Counted from the stretch's first letter, positions 17,077 through 27,163 are shown. The stretch is DNA of 64,000 nucleotides from Methylobacterium radiodurans (GCF_003173735.1 NZ_CP029551.1:499001-563000); one strand, 5' to 3'. Numbers and translations: made by a program. The notes: a model not told the origin generated them from the sequence alone.

Positions 17077-19230
17077 TCACGCCACCGGCTCCCGCGCCGG
17101 CTCCCGCGCCGGCGTGCCGAGGCCCAGCACCTGATCCGCATGCGCGATGGTCGCCGGGCGGTGGGCCACGATGATCCGGGTCATGTCGAGGTCGCGCAAA
17201 GCCTCCGCGATGACTGCCTCGGTCGGCTCGTCGAGATGGCTCGTGGCCTCGTCGAGGAACAGGATCTGCGGGCGCCGGTAGAGGGCGCGGGCCAGGATCA
17301 CCCGCTGCTTCTGTCCCCCTGAGAGCGTCGAGCCCATGTCGCCGACCAGCGTCTCGAAGCCCATCGGCATGCGGCGGACGTCGTCGAGGATCGCCGCGCG
17401 GGCGGCGCATTCCTCGATCCAGCCCGGGTCCGGCCGCTCGTCGAAGGCCGCGATGTTCTCGGCGATCGAGCCGGCGAAGAGACCGTCGTTCTGCAGCACG
17501 CCCGCGATCCGGCGCCGGTAGGCGGCCGCGCCCTGCGCCCGCACCTCCTGCCCGTCGACCAGCAGCGTGCCCTCGCTCGCCGGCAGGAGGCCCATCAGGA
17601 TCTTCAGCATCGTGGTCTTGCCGCAGCCGGACGGTCCCGTGACGGCGAAGCTCGTGCCGGCCGGGACTTCGAACGAGAGGTCGCGGAAGATCCAGGGCTC
17701 GTCGGCCCCGTAGCGGAGCGCGAGACCCCTGGCCTCCAGGGCGCCGGCGGCCCGGCCCGCGAGCGCGGGGGCGGCTGGCCGGACGGGCTCCGGCCGGAAG
17801 GGCTCCGGCAATGCGGCGGCGTCCGCCTCCGGCTCGGTCAGCACGATGTCGGCGAGGCGGTCGGTCTGCACGTCGAGGAGGCGCAGCTTGAAGCCCGCCT
17901 CCACGAGGTTGCCGATGCGGGCCGCGAACTGGTCGCGATAGGCCAGGAAGGCCACCAGCATGCCGAGCGTCATCGCACCGTCGATCACCGCGCGGGCGCC
18001 GAGCACCAGCAGGATCAGCCGGTCGGCGCCGAACATCAGCTCGTTCGCCCGCCCGAAGACGAGGTCGAGCCGCTGGAGGCGCAGGCGGGCGTTGAGCGCC
18101 GTGACGAACTGGTTCATCCAGGCGGCCCGGCGGCGCTCGCGCAGGTCGAGGAGCTTCACGCTCGCCATGCCGCGCACGGTCTCGATGAAGTGCGTCTGCT
18201 GGCGGGCCTCGGCCACCAGCGCCTCCTCGCTGCCCTCCCGGTAGGCCCGGAAGGCGAGGATCCGCAGGGCGACGGTGACCAGGGTCGCGGCCAGCACCAC
18301 CAGAACCAGCCAGCCGCCGTAGACCGCCAGCATGACCAGCATGCCGACCGCCATGATCCCGTCGAGGATTGCCTGGACGAGGTCCGTGGTCAGCCCCTTC
18401 TGGATGGTCGAGAGCGAGCCGAAGCGCGAGATCACGTCGCCGACATGGCGCTTCTCGTACCAGTCGAGCGGCAGGCGCGAGAGATGGTCGAACAGGCCGC
18501 CCGACCATTGCACGTTGAGCGTCGAGCCCGCCACCATGATGGCCCAGGTGCGCGCCACCGCCAGCGCGAGCTGGACCAGCAGCATCAGCACGACGCCGAG
18601 CGCCACCACGAGCAGCAGGTCGAGGTCGGCGTTCACGATGACCTCGTCGATCACGATCTGCGAGGCGATCGGCATGAGGATCGCGACGAGCTCGATCCCG
18701 AGCGAGAGGGCGAGGACCTGCGCCAGCGTCGCGCGCACGCCGCCGATGTTGCGGAAGAGGTCGCGCAGGCGAAAGCCGGGCGGCCTGGCCTCGCGCACGA
18801 AGCTCTGGTTCGGCAGCGCCTCGAGCGCCACGCCCGTGAAGGAGCGCGAGACCTCCGCGAGGCCCACCGTGCGCCGGCCGCGGGCCGGATCGTGCACCAC
18901 GATACCCCGAGCCCGCACCTCGGCCAGGACCACGAAGTGGTTCAGGCCCCAGTGCAGGATGCAGGGCGTCTTGAGCCGGGCGAGATCCGTCAGCTCGATC
19001 CGGAGCGCGCGCGTGGTGAGCCCCATCGTCCCGGCGAGGTCGACGAGGTTGCGCAGGGTCATGCCCTTGAGCGAGAGCGGGTGGCGGCGGCGCAAGGCCC
19101 CGAGATCGACGTGGCGGCCATGATGGCCGAGCAGCATGGCGAGGCAGGCCATGCCGCACTCGGCGGCCTCCGCCTGGAGCACCACCGGCAGGCGGCGCCG
19201 GAAGCCGAACTGGAGGGAACCGAGAGCCAC
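17077..19230 (-). CDS. Peptidase-containing ABC transporter (C39 domain), bacteriocin-type exporter
   Basis: A 717-residue PCAT that cleaves double-glycine leaders and exports the mature peptide across the inner membrane. The N-terminal C39 peptidase has an intact triad: C25 in QAEAAECGMAC, H98 in LHWGLNHFVVL and D114 in VVHDPARG, with oxyanion Q19. Six membrane helices span about 165-440. The nucleotide-binding domain has Walker A GPSGCGKT (532-539), LSGGQKQR and FLDEATSHLDE. The GTG at 19230 is preceded by GAAGGG within the end of the hlyD gene, 5 bp after its stop. A divergent gene 1.9 kb upstream of this start encodes a matching GG-leader peptide. The sequence shows no degradation. Confidence 0.93.
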   Translation of the reverse strand: MALGSLQFGFRRRLPVVLQAEAAECGMACLAMLLGHHGRHVDLGALRRRHPLSLKGMTLRNLVDLAGTMGLTTRALRIELTDLARLKTPCILHWGLNHFVVLAEVRARGIVVHDPARGRRTVGLAEVSRSFTGVALEALPNQSFVREARPPGFRLRDLFRNIGGVRATLAQVLALSLGIELVAILMPIASQIVIDEVIVNADLDLLLVVALGVVLMLLVQLALAVARTWAIMVAGSTLNVQWSGGLFDHLSRLPLDWYEKRHVGDVISRFGSLSTIQKGLTTDLVQAILDGIMAVGMLVMLAVYGGWLVLVVLAATLVTVALRILAFRAYREGSEEALVAEARQQTHFIETVRGMASVKLLDLRERRRAAWMNQFVTALNARLRLQRLDLVFGRANELMFGADRLILLVLGARAVIDGAMTLGMLVAFLAYRDQFAARIGNLVEAGFKLRLLDVQTDRLADIVLTEPEADAAALPEPFRPEPVRPAAPALAGRAAGALEARGLALRYGADEPWIFRDLSFEVPAGTSFAVTGPSGCGKTTMLKILMGLLPASEGTLLVDGQEVRAQGAAAYRRRIAGVLQNDGLFAGSIAENIAAFDERPDPGWIEECAARAAILDDVRRMPMGFETLVGDMGSTLSGGQKQRVILARALYRRPQILFLDEATSHLDEPTEAVIAEALRDLDMTRIIVAHRPATIAHADQVLGLGTPAREPAREPVA

Positions 19231-19235
19231 GCGCG

Positions 19236-20518
19236 TCAGCCGCCCTTCGTCACGAGATCGACGCTGCGCCGGACCCGGAACAGCGGGTCGAGCAGCCAGC
19301 GGTAGAGGGGGCGCCGCTCCAGCGCGATGTCGGCCTCGACGCGCATGCCGGCCTCCAGCCGCCGCCGCTCGCCGTAGGCCATCACGCCGTCCTCGTCCGG
19401 CCGCACCACCACGCGGTAGAGGCCGCCGGCGGGGTCCGTCCGGGCTCCACCGGCCTCCGGCACGTCCTCGCCCTTGAGCGGCGCGCGCGTCACCTCCGTG
19501 ACGATGCCGCGGTAGAGGCCGAAGCGCTGGAACGGGAAGGCGGCGTAGCGCAGCATCACGCCCGCGCCCGCCTCGATGAAGCCGATCGAGGCGGAATCGA
19601 CGAAGAGGCTGGCCTGGAGCCGGCCGTCGCTCGGCAGCAGGGTCAGCAGGGTCGCGCCCGCCTGGACGCTCTGGCCGCCCTGCGCGCGGATCGAGGTGAG
19701 GATGCCGGCCTCCGGCGCCCGCACCTCGATGGCGCGGCGCGCCTCGCTCTCGGCCCGCTGCTGCGCGAGCTGGGCCGCGGTGCGGTCGAGATCGGCGAGG
19801 TCGCGCGCCAGCCGGTCGTCGAAGGTGGCGAGCTGAGATTTCAGATCGCCGACCTTGCCGGCGATCTGCAGGCCCGACTGCTTGAACGAGGCGAGCTGCG
19901 AGGTCGCTTGCATGTAGAGGTAGTTCTGGCTCTGGAGGTCGGCGGAGCGGGCAAAGCCGCTCGACACGGCCTTGGCCAGGACCTCGACCCGCTCGCGCAA
20001 GGGGGGCACCAGCTTCTCCTGCAGGGCGATCTGCTCGGCGAGCTGCTGGCCTTGTGCCTCGAAGTTCTCGATCTGCTCGGCGAGCGCGCGCTTCTCGGCC
20101 TCGGCGGTGGTGGCGCGCAGCTCCCGTTGGCGCTGCACGGCGTCGCGCTGGTTGGCCAGCTCGTCGAGGACGCGGGTCTGGGTCGGCCCGCTCGCCGAGA
20201 CCGCGTCGAGGTCGATCGTGTAGAGCAGCCGGCCGCGCTCGACCCGGTCGCCCTCGCGCACGGCCGCGCTGCCGATGCGGCCCGCCGCCGGGCTCGTCAG
20301 AGTGATCAGGCCGATATCGGGCGTCAGCAGACCCTGAGCGTGCACGCGACGAGTATAGGTGCCGAAGACCGCATAGGCCAAGATACCCAGGACAAGAACG
20401 ACGCAGACGCCGACCGTGAGGCGGACCGGCAGGGGCTGCGCGATCTGGGCCTCGCCGAGCCAAGCATCGCGCCGCGCCGCGCCGCGACGACTTCGCGGCG
20501 GAAGAGCGGAGCATTCAT
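19236..20518 (-). CDS. HlyD-family secretion adaptor, 5' end apparently frameshifted
   Basis: A membrane-fusion protein of type I secretion, about 425 residues, linking the ABC exporter to an outer-membrane channel. It has one N-terminal helix (VRLTVGVCVVLVLGILAYAV), a biotinyl-lipoyl barrel (LTSPAAGRIG, VREGDRVERG), a long coiled coil rich in Ala/Gln/Glu, and the second lipoyl half (VRAPEAGILTSIRAQGGQSV). The natural N-terminus MNAPLFRREVVAARR begins at 20518. It is out of frame with the body because of a (GCCGC)3 repeat at 20471-20485; two copies would restore the typical reading AARRDAWLGEAQIAQPL. As sequenced, translation must start elsewhere in the body frame, or the gene is off, or there is a sequencing error. 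Confidence 0.82.
20471..20485. repeat. (GCCGC)3 pentanucleotide repeat at the hlyD 5' end
   Basis: Three perfect tandem copies of GCCGC on the plus strand (GCGGC on the coding strand) start 33 bases after the hlyD ATG. Loss of one unit brings the start codon and the HlyD body into one frame. This fits slipped-strand mispairing as a natural on/off switch, or a recent mutation. Confidence 0.75.
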
Positions 20519-21096
20519 CGCGCGGAAAATGCCGGCGTCCGGCCCATGAAATCAAGGGGTTCGTCGCCCGAGAGCGACGAATACACGGCCGCAAGCTTTT
20601 TTGCTGCAGCGCAGCATGAAGGACGAACGGGCTGGTCGACCAGAATGTCCACAATCGTACGCAGGGTCCGGAATAAGCTTTTTGTCTCAGGCGCTTGCGT
20701 AGATCTGATGCCCCTGGGCCGTATACGTCCAAATCTTCGGTGAAAATGGCCTGCGGCAGCACGTCGCATTAACGCGATTTAGTACTTTCTTCTGCGCGAC
20801 TTGCAGAATTTGATCCGGATTTTCGCGCGGTGCGGAATGCGGAATGCTTGGCTGTTTGCAAGATTCTATGAAGTGCGAAAAAATGCCGATCCTCCAGGCG
20901 GTTGCGGCACGCCCGCTCTGAATCGGTCGCTCACAATACATTCTCGTACAAAATTCTATTTTGCGGCGCGAAATGACCCCGACTTGCGCGGGATACAGGA
21001 CTATGCTCTCTTAACCGTGGGGTTGTTACTCAGATCGCCCCACGAATACATGGAAGAAATTTCCAAAGAAGCGACTGAAACCTAGGAGATTTTCGC
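20519..21096. promoter_or_regulatory. AT-richer divergent control region of the peptide secretion cassette
   Basis: About 580 bp with clearly lower GC than the surroundings separates the divergent hlyD and GG-peptide genes. It should contain both promoters, but I see no convincing -35/-10 pair. A strong ribosome-binding site (TAGGAGA, 21083-21089) sits 7 bases before the peptide ATG. Small open frames here, for example 20801-21085 from a TTG, show no family resemblance or membrane helices. No immunity gene could be identified. Confidence 0.5.
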
Positions 21097-21318
21097 ATGA
21101 CGCAGAACTTCGACACGATCCGCGAGCTGAACGCTTCGGAGCTGGACGCGGTCGGCGGCGGGCTGGACCTGGGTGTCGGTCTCGGCGTGAGCCTCGACCT
21201 CAGCCAGGAACTCGGGGCTGTCTCGGGCACGATCGATCAGGTCGGCGGTCTCGTGGGCGGCTTGCTGGGGACGGTGGGCGGCCTGCTCGGCGGCGTGACG
21301 GGTCTTCTCGGCAAGTAG
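21097..21318 (+). CDS. Double-glycine-leader glycine-zipper peptide, bacteriocin-like
   Basis: A 73-residue precursor. Residues 1-22 form a leader matching the PCAT consensus L-x3-E-L-x2-V-x-G-G exactly (L11, E15, L16, V19, G21, G22). Cleavage would give a 51-residue core from L23 to K73 with 16 Gly and about 13 Leu, no Cys and a net negative charge. Glycines 50, 54, 58, 62 and 66 make an unbroken GxxxG ladder, with G40-G44 and G61-G65-G69 in addition, i.e. a glycine zipper. This resembles the CdzC/CdzD surface-held toxins of Caulobacter more than soluble cationic microcins. It is divergent from the hlyD/PCAT genes, which encode the obvious exporter. Confidence 0.85.
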   Translation: MTQNFDTIRELNASELDAVGGGLDLGVGLGVSLDLSQELGAVSGTIDQVGGLVGGLLGTVGGLLGGVTGLLGK

Positions 21319-21339
21319 CGAGTCGGTAGCGGCCCGCGA

Positions 21340-21363
21340 GCCTGCAGACAGCGGCTTGCAGGC
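21340..21363 (+). terminator. Weak hairpin after the GG-peptide gene
   Basis: A 7-bp perfect stem (21340-21346 with 21357-21363) and a 10-base loop lie 21 bp after the peptide stop. No T tract follows. It may contribute to termination between the convergent peptide and acetyltransferase genes. Confidence 0.35.
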
Positions 21364-21414
21364 CCGTGTGTCCGCGGATGGCGGGGTTGGGCGGCGAGGC
21401 CGCCCGGCCCCGCC

Positions 21415-22110
21415 TCACGCGTGCGCGTGCCGCGCGGCCTCGAAGGGCTCGAAGCGGCGCAGGCGCACCGTATCGAGCAGGGCCCGGCGCTCGACGCGGG
21501 CGAGATAGGGCGCGAATCCGGCCTTGGCGCAGCCGCGCAGGGACGCCACGTTGGCGTTCTCCACGAAAGTGATCACGCTGCGTGCCCCGATCCCGGCGGC
21601 CCGCTCGGCGATGAGTGCCATGGCGCAGGACATGATGCCCTGGCCGCGATAGGCGGCGGGCGTATAGGCGTTTTCCAAGAGAGCCTCGTCGGGCGCCAGC
21701 TCGGGGAACCAGCGCGGCGGAAAGGTCTGCTGGATCAGCCGGTTGTGGCTCGCGCCCATCAGCCACTGCATGTAGCAGGGAATGCCTGTGCGACGGTCGA
21801 GGGCGACCCAGCAGGTCGGGATGCCGGACCTCAGGTGGAACCGGCGGGTGCCAAGCTCCAGCCGCTCCTTCCGGTTCAGGCCGCCCCGGTCCTCGGGAAA
21901 GAGATGGGGCAGGTCCGCGTCGTGGAGCGGGCGGACCTCGATCGGGATCTTGGCGGCCGGGGCCGGAGAGGGCGCGTCGAGGTCGCGTCGCAGCCCGATC
22001 GTGACACGCGTCGCGTAGAGCAGCCCCGCCCCACGCCGCGCCATCTCGGCGAACCTGCGCTCGCTCCACAGCTCCCGGGCTACGCCCGCGGCGTTCCGAA
22101 AGGCAAGCAC
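21415..22110 (-). CDS. GNAT-family N-acetyltransferase-like protein
   Basis: A 231-residue protein. The C-terminal half has the acetyl-CoA-binding pattern TPAAYRGQGIMSCAMALIAE (Q/R-x-x-G-x-A/G region) followed by VITFVENANVASLRGCAKAGF, typical of GNAT proteins. The N-terminal half (VLAFRNAAGVARELWSERRF...) resembles no domain I know. The GTG at 22110 is preceded by GGGAGG with good spacing; the upstream open frame is not convincing protein. It converges on the glycine-zipper peptide gene. It could modify a peptide or a lipid, or be unrelated to the cassette. Confidence 0.75.
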   Translation of the reverse strand: MLAFRNAAGVARELWSERRFAEMARRGAGLLYATRVTIGLRRDLDAPSPAPAAKIPIEVRPLHDADLPHLFPEDRGGLNRKERLELGTRRFHLRSGIPTCWVALDRRTGIPCYMQWLMGASHNRLIQQTFPPRWFPELAPDEALLENAYTPAAYRGQGIMSCAMALIAERAAGIGARSVITFVENANVASLRGCAKAGFAPYLARVERRALLDTVRLRRFEPFEAARHAHA

Positions 22111-22432
22111 GGCAACCTCCCTGTTCCCGGTGGGACGGCGCGAAGGAGGGAGCGTGCGGGGCCGAGGCCGTTGGATCAAGCGATCGTGAGCAGGCCCTGC
22201 CCGCGCGGAGGAACTACCTCCTGCGGGTCGATCCGCGGATCCAGGTGAGCCCCTCCGGCTCGACCCGGTGCCGCGGGGCCGCCGACGAAACCGCCCCGTC
22301 ACCGTCCGGCAGCCGGATCGGCGGCTGAGCGCCGCCCTCGTGGCACCCTGCTGCGCGCCAGAACCATCCCGGGCACCACCGGTTGACCGGGTGCGCCGAC
22401 CGGCGCGCAGCATAGGACCGACGGGAGGCATG
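22111..22432. other. Divergent spacer between the GNAT and Cdc48 genes
   Basis: This 322-bp stretch separates divergent genes and must hold both promoters. It is as GC-rich as the coding DNA and I see no clear promoter hexamers, repeat or RNA structure. The only definite signal is the GGGAGG ribosome-binding site (22423-22428) of the ATPase gene. Confidence 0.4.
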
Positions 22433-24703
22433 ATGGCCGAGACCGAGGCGCAGACCCTCCGGCTGCAGGTCGCCAACGCGCGCCCGCAGGATGCGGGGCG
22501 CGGCATCGCCCGGCTCGGCCACGCGGCCCTGGCGCAGCTCGGCCTACGGGAGGGCGACGTCGTCGAGATCGTCGGCAAGCGCCACACCGCGGCGATCGCG
22601 GTCGGCCCCTACGAGGAGGACGAGGGGCTGAACCTCGTCCGCCTCGACGGCCTCCAGCGCGTCAATGCCGGCGCGGCGAGCGGCGACCATGTGGAGATCC
22701 GCGCCGCGCCCGAGATCCGGCCGGCCGGACGCGTGGTGGTGGCGCCGGCCCAGAAGAACGTCCGGCTCCAGGGCTCGGGCGAGGCGCTGCGGCGCACCCT
22801 GTTCCGCCGGCCGCTGGTGGCGGGCGACGTGATCTCGACCTCGACGCAGTCGCGCGCGGCGCCCGATCCGCGCATCCCGCCGGAGCTGCGCCCCTACCTC
22901 GAGGGCCCGACCTACGGGCTGCAGGAGATCCGCCTCGTCGTGGTCTCGACGCAGCCGCGCGGCATCGTCTACGTGGCCGAGGGCACCGAGATCGAGCTGC
23001 GCCCGCTCTTCGAGGAGCCGAAGGACGGGCGGCGTGCCGACGTCACCTACGACGATATCGGCGGGCTCGGCGACACGGTCGACCAGATCCGCGAGATGGT
23101 CGAGCTGCCGCTGCGCTATCCCGAGCTGTTCCAGCGGCTGGGCATCGACCCGCCGAAGGGCGTGCTGCTGCACGGCCCGCCGGGCACCGGCAAGACGCGA
23201 CTCGCCCGCGCGGTGGCCAACGAGACCGAGGCGCGCTTCTTCCACATCGCCGGCCCCGAGATCATGGGCAGCCGCTACGGCGAGTCCGAGCAGCGCCTGC
23301 GCGAGGTCTTCCAGGAGGCTGCCCAGAACGCGCCCTCGATCATCTTCATCGACGAGATCGACTCGATCGCCCCGAAGCGCGAGCAGGTCACCGGCGAGGT
23401 CGAGCGCCGGATCGTGGCCCAGCTCCTCACGCTGATGGATGGGCTGGAGCCGCGCCAGAACATCGTGGTGATCGGCGCCACCAACCGGCGCGACGCGATC
23501 GACGAGGCCCTGCGCCGACCCGGCCGCTTCGACCGCGAGATCATCATCGGCGTGCCCGACCAACCGGGGCGGCGCGAGATCCTGGGCATCCACACCCGCG
23601 GCATGCCGCTCGCCGAGGACGTCGATCTCGACGCGGTCGCGCGCACCACCTACGGCTTCGTCGGCGCCGATCTCGGCGCGCTGGTGCGCGAGGCCGCGAT
23701 GGATGCGGTGCGCCGCATCCTGCCGGAGGTGAACCTGCGCGAGGGCATCCCGGCCGAGGTTCTGGAGGAGTTGAGCGTCCGGCGCGACGACTTCCTGTCG
23801 GCGCTGAAGCGCATCCAGCCCTCGGCGCTGCGCGAGATCATGATCCAGGTGCCGGACGTGACCTGGGACGACGTGGGCGGCTTGGCCGAGGCGCAGATGC
23901 GCCTGCGCGAGGGCGTCGAGCTGCCCCTGCGCTCGCCGCAGGCCTTCCGGCGCATCGGCATCCGGCCGGCCAAGGGCTTCCTGCTCTTCGGGCCGCCCGG
24001 CACCGGCAAGACGCTGCTCGCCAAGGCGGTGGCGCGGGAGGCGGAGGCGAACTTCGTGGCGACGAAATCCTCCGACCTTCTGTCCAAATGGTACGGCGAG
24101 TCCGAGCAGCAGGTCTCGCGCCTGTTCCAGCGGGCGCGCCAAGTCGCGCCCACCGTGATCTTCATCGACGAGATCGACAGCCTCGCCCCTGCCCGCGGCG
24201 GCGGCCTCGGCGAGCCCGCCGTGACCGAGCGCGTGGTCAACACGATCCTGGCCGAGATGGACGGGCTGGAGGAATTGCAGGGCGTCGTGGTGATGGCGGC
24301 GACCAACCGGCCGAACCTGCTCGACCCGGCCCTGCTGCGCCCCGGGCGCTTCGATGAGCTCGTCTACGTGCCGGTGCCGGACGCGGCTGGGCGCCGCCGG
24401 ATCCTGGCGATCCACACCCGGAACATGCCGCTCGGCGAGGACGTCGATCTCGACCTGATCGCCGAGCGCACCGCCCGCTTCACCGGCGCGGATCTCGAGG
24501 ACCTCACCCGCCGCGCCGGCCTCCTGGCGCTGCGGGAATCCCTGGAGGCGGCGACGGTCGGCCGCGCCCATTTCGAGCAGGCCGCCCGCGAGACCCGGCC
24601 CTCGGTGACGGTCGAGATGGAGCGGGACTACGAGGAGATGCTGCGCACCCTCAAGCAGGAGGGCCCGCAGCGCCAGCCGATCGGCTTCCTGGCGCCGCGG
24701 TGA
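22433..24703 (+). CDS. Cdc48/VCP (VAT)-type AAA+ ATPase
   Basis: A 756-residue double-ring AAA+ unfoldase with the full archaeal/eukaryotic Cdc48 layout. The substrate-recognition N domain (about 5-185) has the two-part fold beginning LRLQVANARPQDAGRGIARL. D1 has Walker A GPPGTGKT at 248-255 and IIFIDEIDSIAPKR. D2 has the second GPPGTGKT at 520-527 and VIFIDEIDSLAPARGG. Second regions of homology (GATNRRDAIDEALRRPGRFD; AATNRPNLLDPALLRPGRFD) supply the Arg fingers. It would extract or unfold proteins with ATP. Bacterial members are sporadic and adaptors are not known here. ATG ATG occurs at 22430/22433; the second is better spaced from the RBS. Confidence 0.93.
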   Translation: MAETEAQTLRLQVANARPQDAGRGIARLGHAALAQLGLREGDVVEIVGKRHTAAIAVGPYEEDEGLNLVRLDGLQRVNAGAASGDHVEIRAAPEIRPAGRVVVAPAQKNVRLQGSGEALRRTLFRRPLVAGDVISTSTQSRAAPDPRIPPELRPYLEGPTYGLQEIRLVVVSTQPRGIVYVAEGTEIELRPLFEEPKDGRRADVTYDDIGGLGDTVDQIREMVELPLRYPELFQRLGIDPPKGVLLHGPPGTGKTRLARAVANETEARFFHIAGPEIMGSRYGESEQRLREVFQEAAQNAPSIIFIDEIDSIAPKREQVTGEVERRIVAQLLTLMDGLEPRQNIVVIGATNRRDAIDEALRRPGRFDREIIIGVPDQPGRREILGIHTRGMPLAEDVDLDAVARTTYGFVGADLGALVREAAMDAVRRILPEVNLREGIPAEVLEELSVRRDDFLSALKRIQPSALREIMIQVPDVTWDDVGGLAEAQMRLREGVELPLRSPQAFRRIGIRPAKGFLLFGPPGTGKTLLAKAVAREAEANFVATKSSDLLSKWYGESEQQVSRLFQRARQVAPTVIFIDEIDSLAPARGGGLGEPAVTERVVNTILAEMDGLEELQGVVVMAATNRPNLLDPALLRPGRFDELVYVPVPDAAGRRRILAIHTRNMPLGEDVDLDLIAERTARFTGADLEDLTRRAGLLALRESLEAATVGRAHFEQAARETRPSVTVEMERDYEEMLRTLKQEGPQRQPIGFLAPR

Positions 24704-24721
24704 CAGCGCTGCTCCGGGCGC

Positions 24722-25951
<1,230 letters not shown>

Positions 25952-25975
25952 GGGCGTGTCCTCCGATTCTTCGTC

Positions 25976-27130
25976 TCAGGCGGCGCCGAGCAGGCCGCCC
26001 GCGTCGCTGACGCGGCGCAGGTGGTGGGGCGTGTCGCCGAACAGGTACTCGATCGCGGTGAGGCGCCGGAACAGGTGGGCGCCGAGATATTCGAGCGTCA
26101 TGCCGATGCCGCCGTGGAGTTGCACCGCCTCCTGCCCGACGAAGCGGGCCGAGCGGTTGACCTGCACCTTCGCGGCCGAGACGGCGGGGCCGCGCTCGGC
26201 GGCGTCCTCCGAGGCCGCCATCATGGTGGCGTAGAGGGCCATGGAGCGGGCCTGCTCCAGGGCCACGAACATGTCGACGGCCCGGTGCTGGAGCGCCTGG
26301 AAGCCGCCGATCGCGGTGCCGAACTGCTTGCGGGTCTTGAGGTAGTCGACGGTGAGCGCGTGCAGCGCCTCCATCACGCCGACCGCCTCGGCGCTCAGAG
26401 CCGCGATCCCCTCGTCGAGCACCCGCTCGATCACCGGCAGCCCCGCATCGGCCTCGCCGAGGAGCGCGTCGGCCGGGACGGCGACGCCCTCCAGCACGAG
26501 ATCCGCGGCACGGCCGCCGTCCTGCGTCGGGTAGGGCTTGAGGGCGAGGCCCGGCGCGTCGGCGGGCACGAGGAACAGGCTGATCCCGTCCGCGTCGCGC
26601 CGGCCGCCGGCCGTGCGCGCGCTGACCACCAGGGTCCGGGCCGCGTCGGCGTTCAGCACCACGCATTTGGCGCCGTCGAGCCGGTAGCCGCCGCCCTCGC
26701 GTCGGGCCGTCGTCGCCACATCGGCGCGGTCGTAGCGGGCCTGCCGCTCGCCGTGCGCCAGAGCGAGGCGGTGGCTGCCCTCGGCGAGGCCGGGGATCAG
26801 GGCCTCCCGCTGCGCGGCGCTGCCGGCGAGACGCAGGGCGCCGCCGCCGAGCACCACGCTCGCCAGATAGGGCTCGGGCGCGAGGTGCCGGCCGAGCGCC
26901 TCGACGGCGATCAGGGTCTCGACCGGGCCGCCGCCGAAGCCGCCATCCTCCTCCGCGAAGGGCAGCCCCAGCAGCCCCAGCTCGGCGAGCTGCGCCCAGG
27001 CCGCCTCGTCGAAGCCGAGCGGCCGGCGGCGCGCGGCCTCGACCTGCTCGAGGCTGCCGTAGCGGTCGGCGGCCCAGCGGGTCACCGAGTCCTTCAGCAG
27101 GCTCTGCTCGTCGGTGAGATCGAAATCCAT
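25976..27130 (-). CDS. pimD: Acyl-CoA dehydrogenase, PimD-like small subunit
   Basis: A 384-residue acyl-CoA dehydrogenase-fold protein with the N-terminal helical domain (MDFDLTDEQSLLKDSVTRWA), a mid beta-domain and the C-terminal helical domain with TRKQFGTAIGGFQALQHRAVD and EAVQLHGGIGMTLEY. It pairs with the adjacent large-subunit-like gene as in pimCD of Rhodopseudomonas palustris, where the two dehydrogenate pimeloyl-CoA. ATG at 27130 with GGAAGG upstream is chosen over TTG at 27136. The exact chain-length preference is inferred from the cluster, not from the sequence. Confidence 0.88.
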   Translation of the reverse strand: MDFDLTDEQSLLKDSVTRWAADRYGSLEQVEAARRRPLGFDEAAWAQLAELGLLGLPFAEEDGGFGGGPVETLIAVEALGRHLAPEPYLASVVLGGGALRLAGSAAQREALIPGLAEGSHRLALAHGERQARYDRADVATTARREGGGYRLDGAKCVVLNADAARTLVVSARTAGGRRDADGISLFLVPADAPGLALKPYPTQDGGRAADLVLEGVAVPADALLGEADAGLPVIERVLDEGIAALSAEAVGVMEALHALTVDYLKTRKQFGTAIGGFQALQHRAVDMFVALEQARSMALYATMMAASEDAAERGPAVSAAKVQVNRSARFVGQEAVQLHGGIGMTLEYLGAHLFRRLTAIEYLFGDTPHHLRRVSDAGGLLGAA

Positions 27131-27163
27131 CGCCAAAAAATCCTTCCGAGCCCCAGGATCGTC

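Noticed and set aside
20801..21085. Small plus-strand open frame just upstream of the GG-leader peptide, considered as an immunity gene
   Set aside because: It needs a TTG start without a ribosome-binding site, has no membrane helix or recognisable domain, and most of it lies in the probable promoter region.
22111..22587. N-terminal extension of the GNAT protein reading into the Cdc48 gene
   Set aside because: The upstream residues are Arg/Ala/Gly-rich with no conservation, and a GTG with a strong GGGAGG site at 22110 gives a better start.
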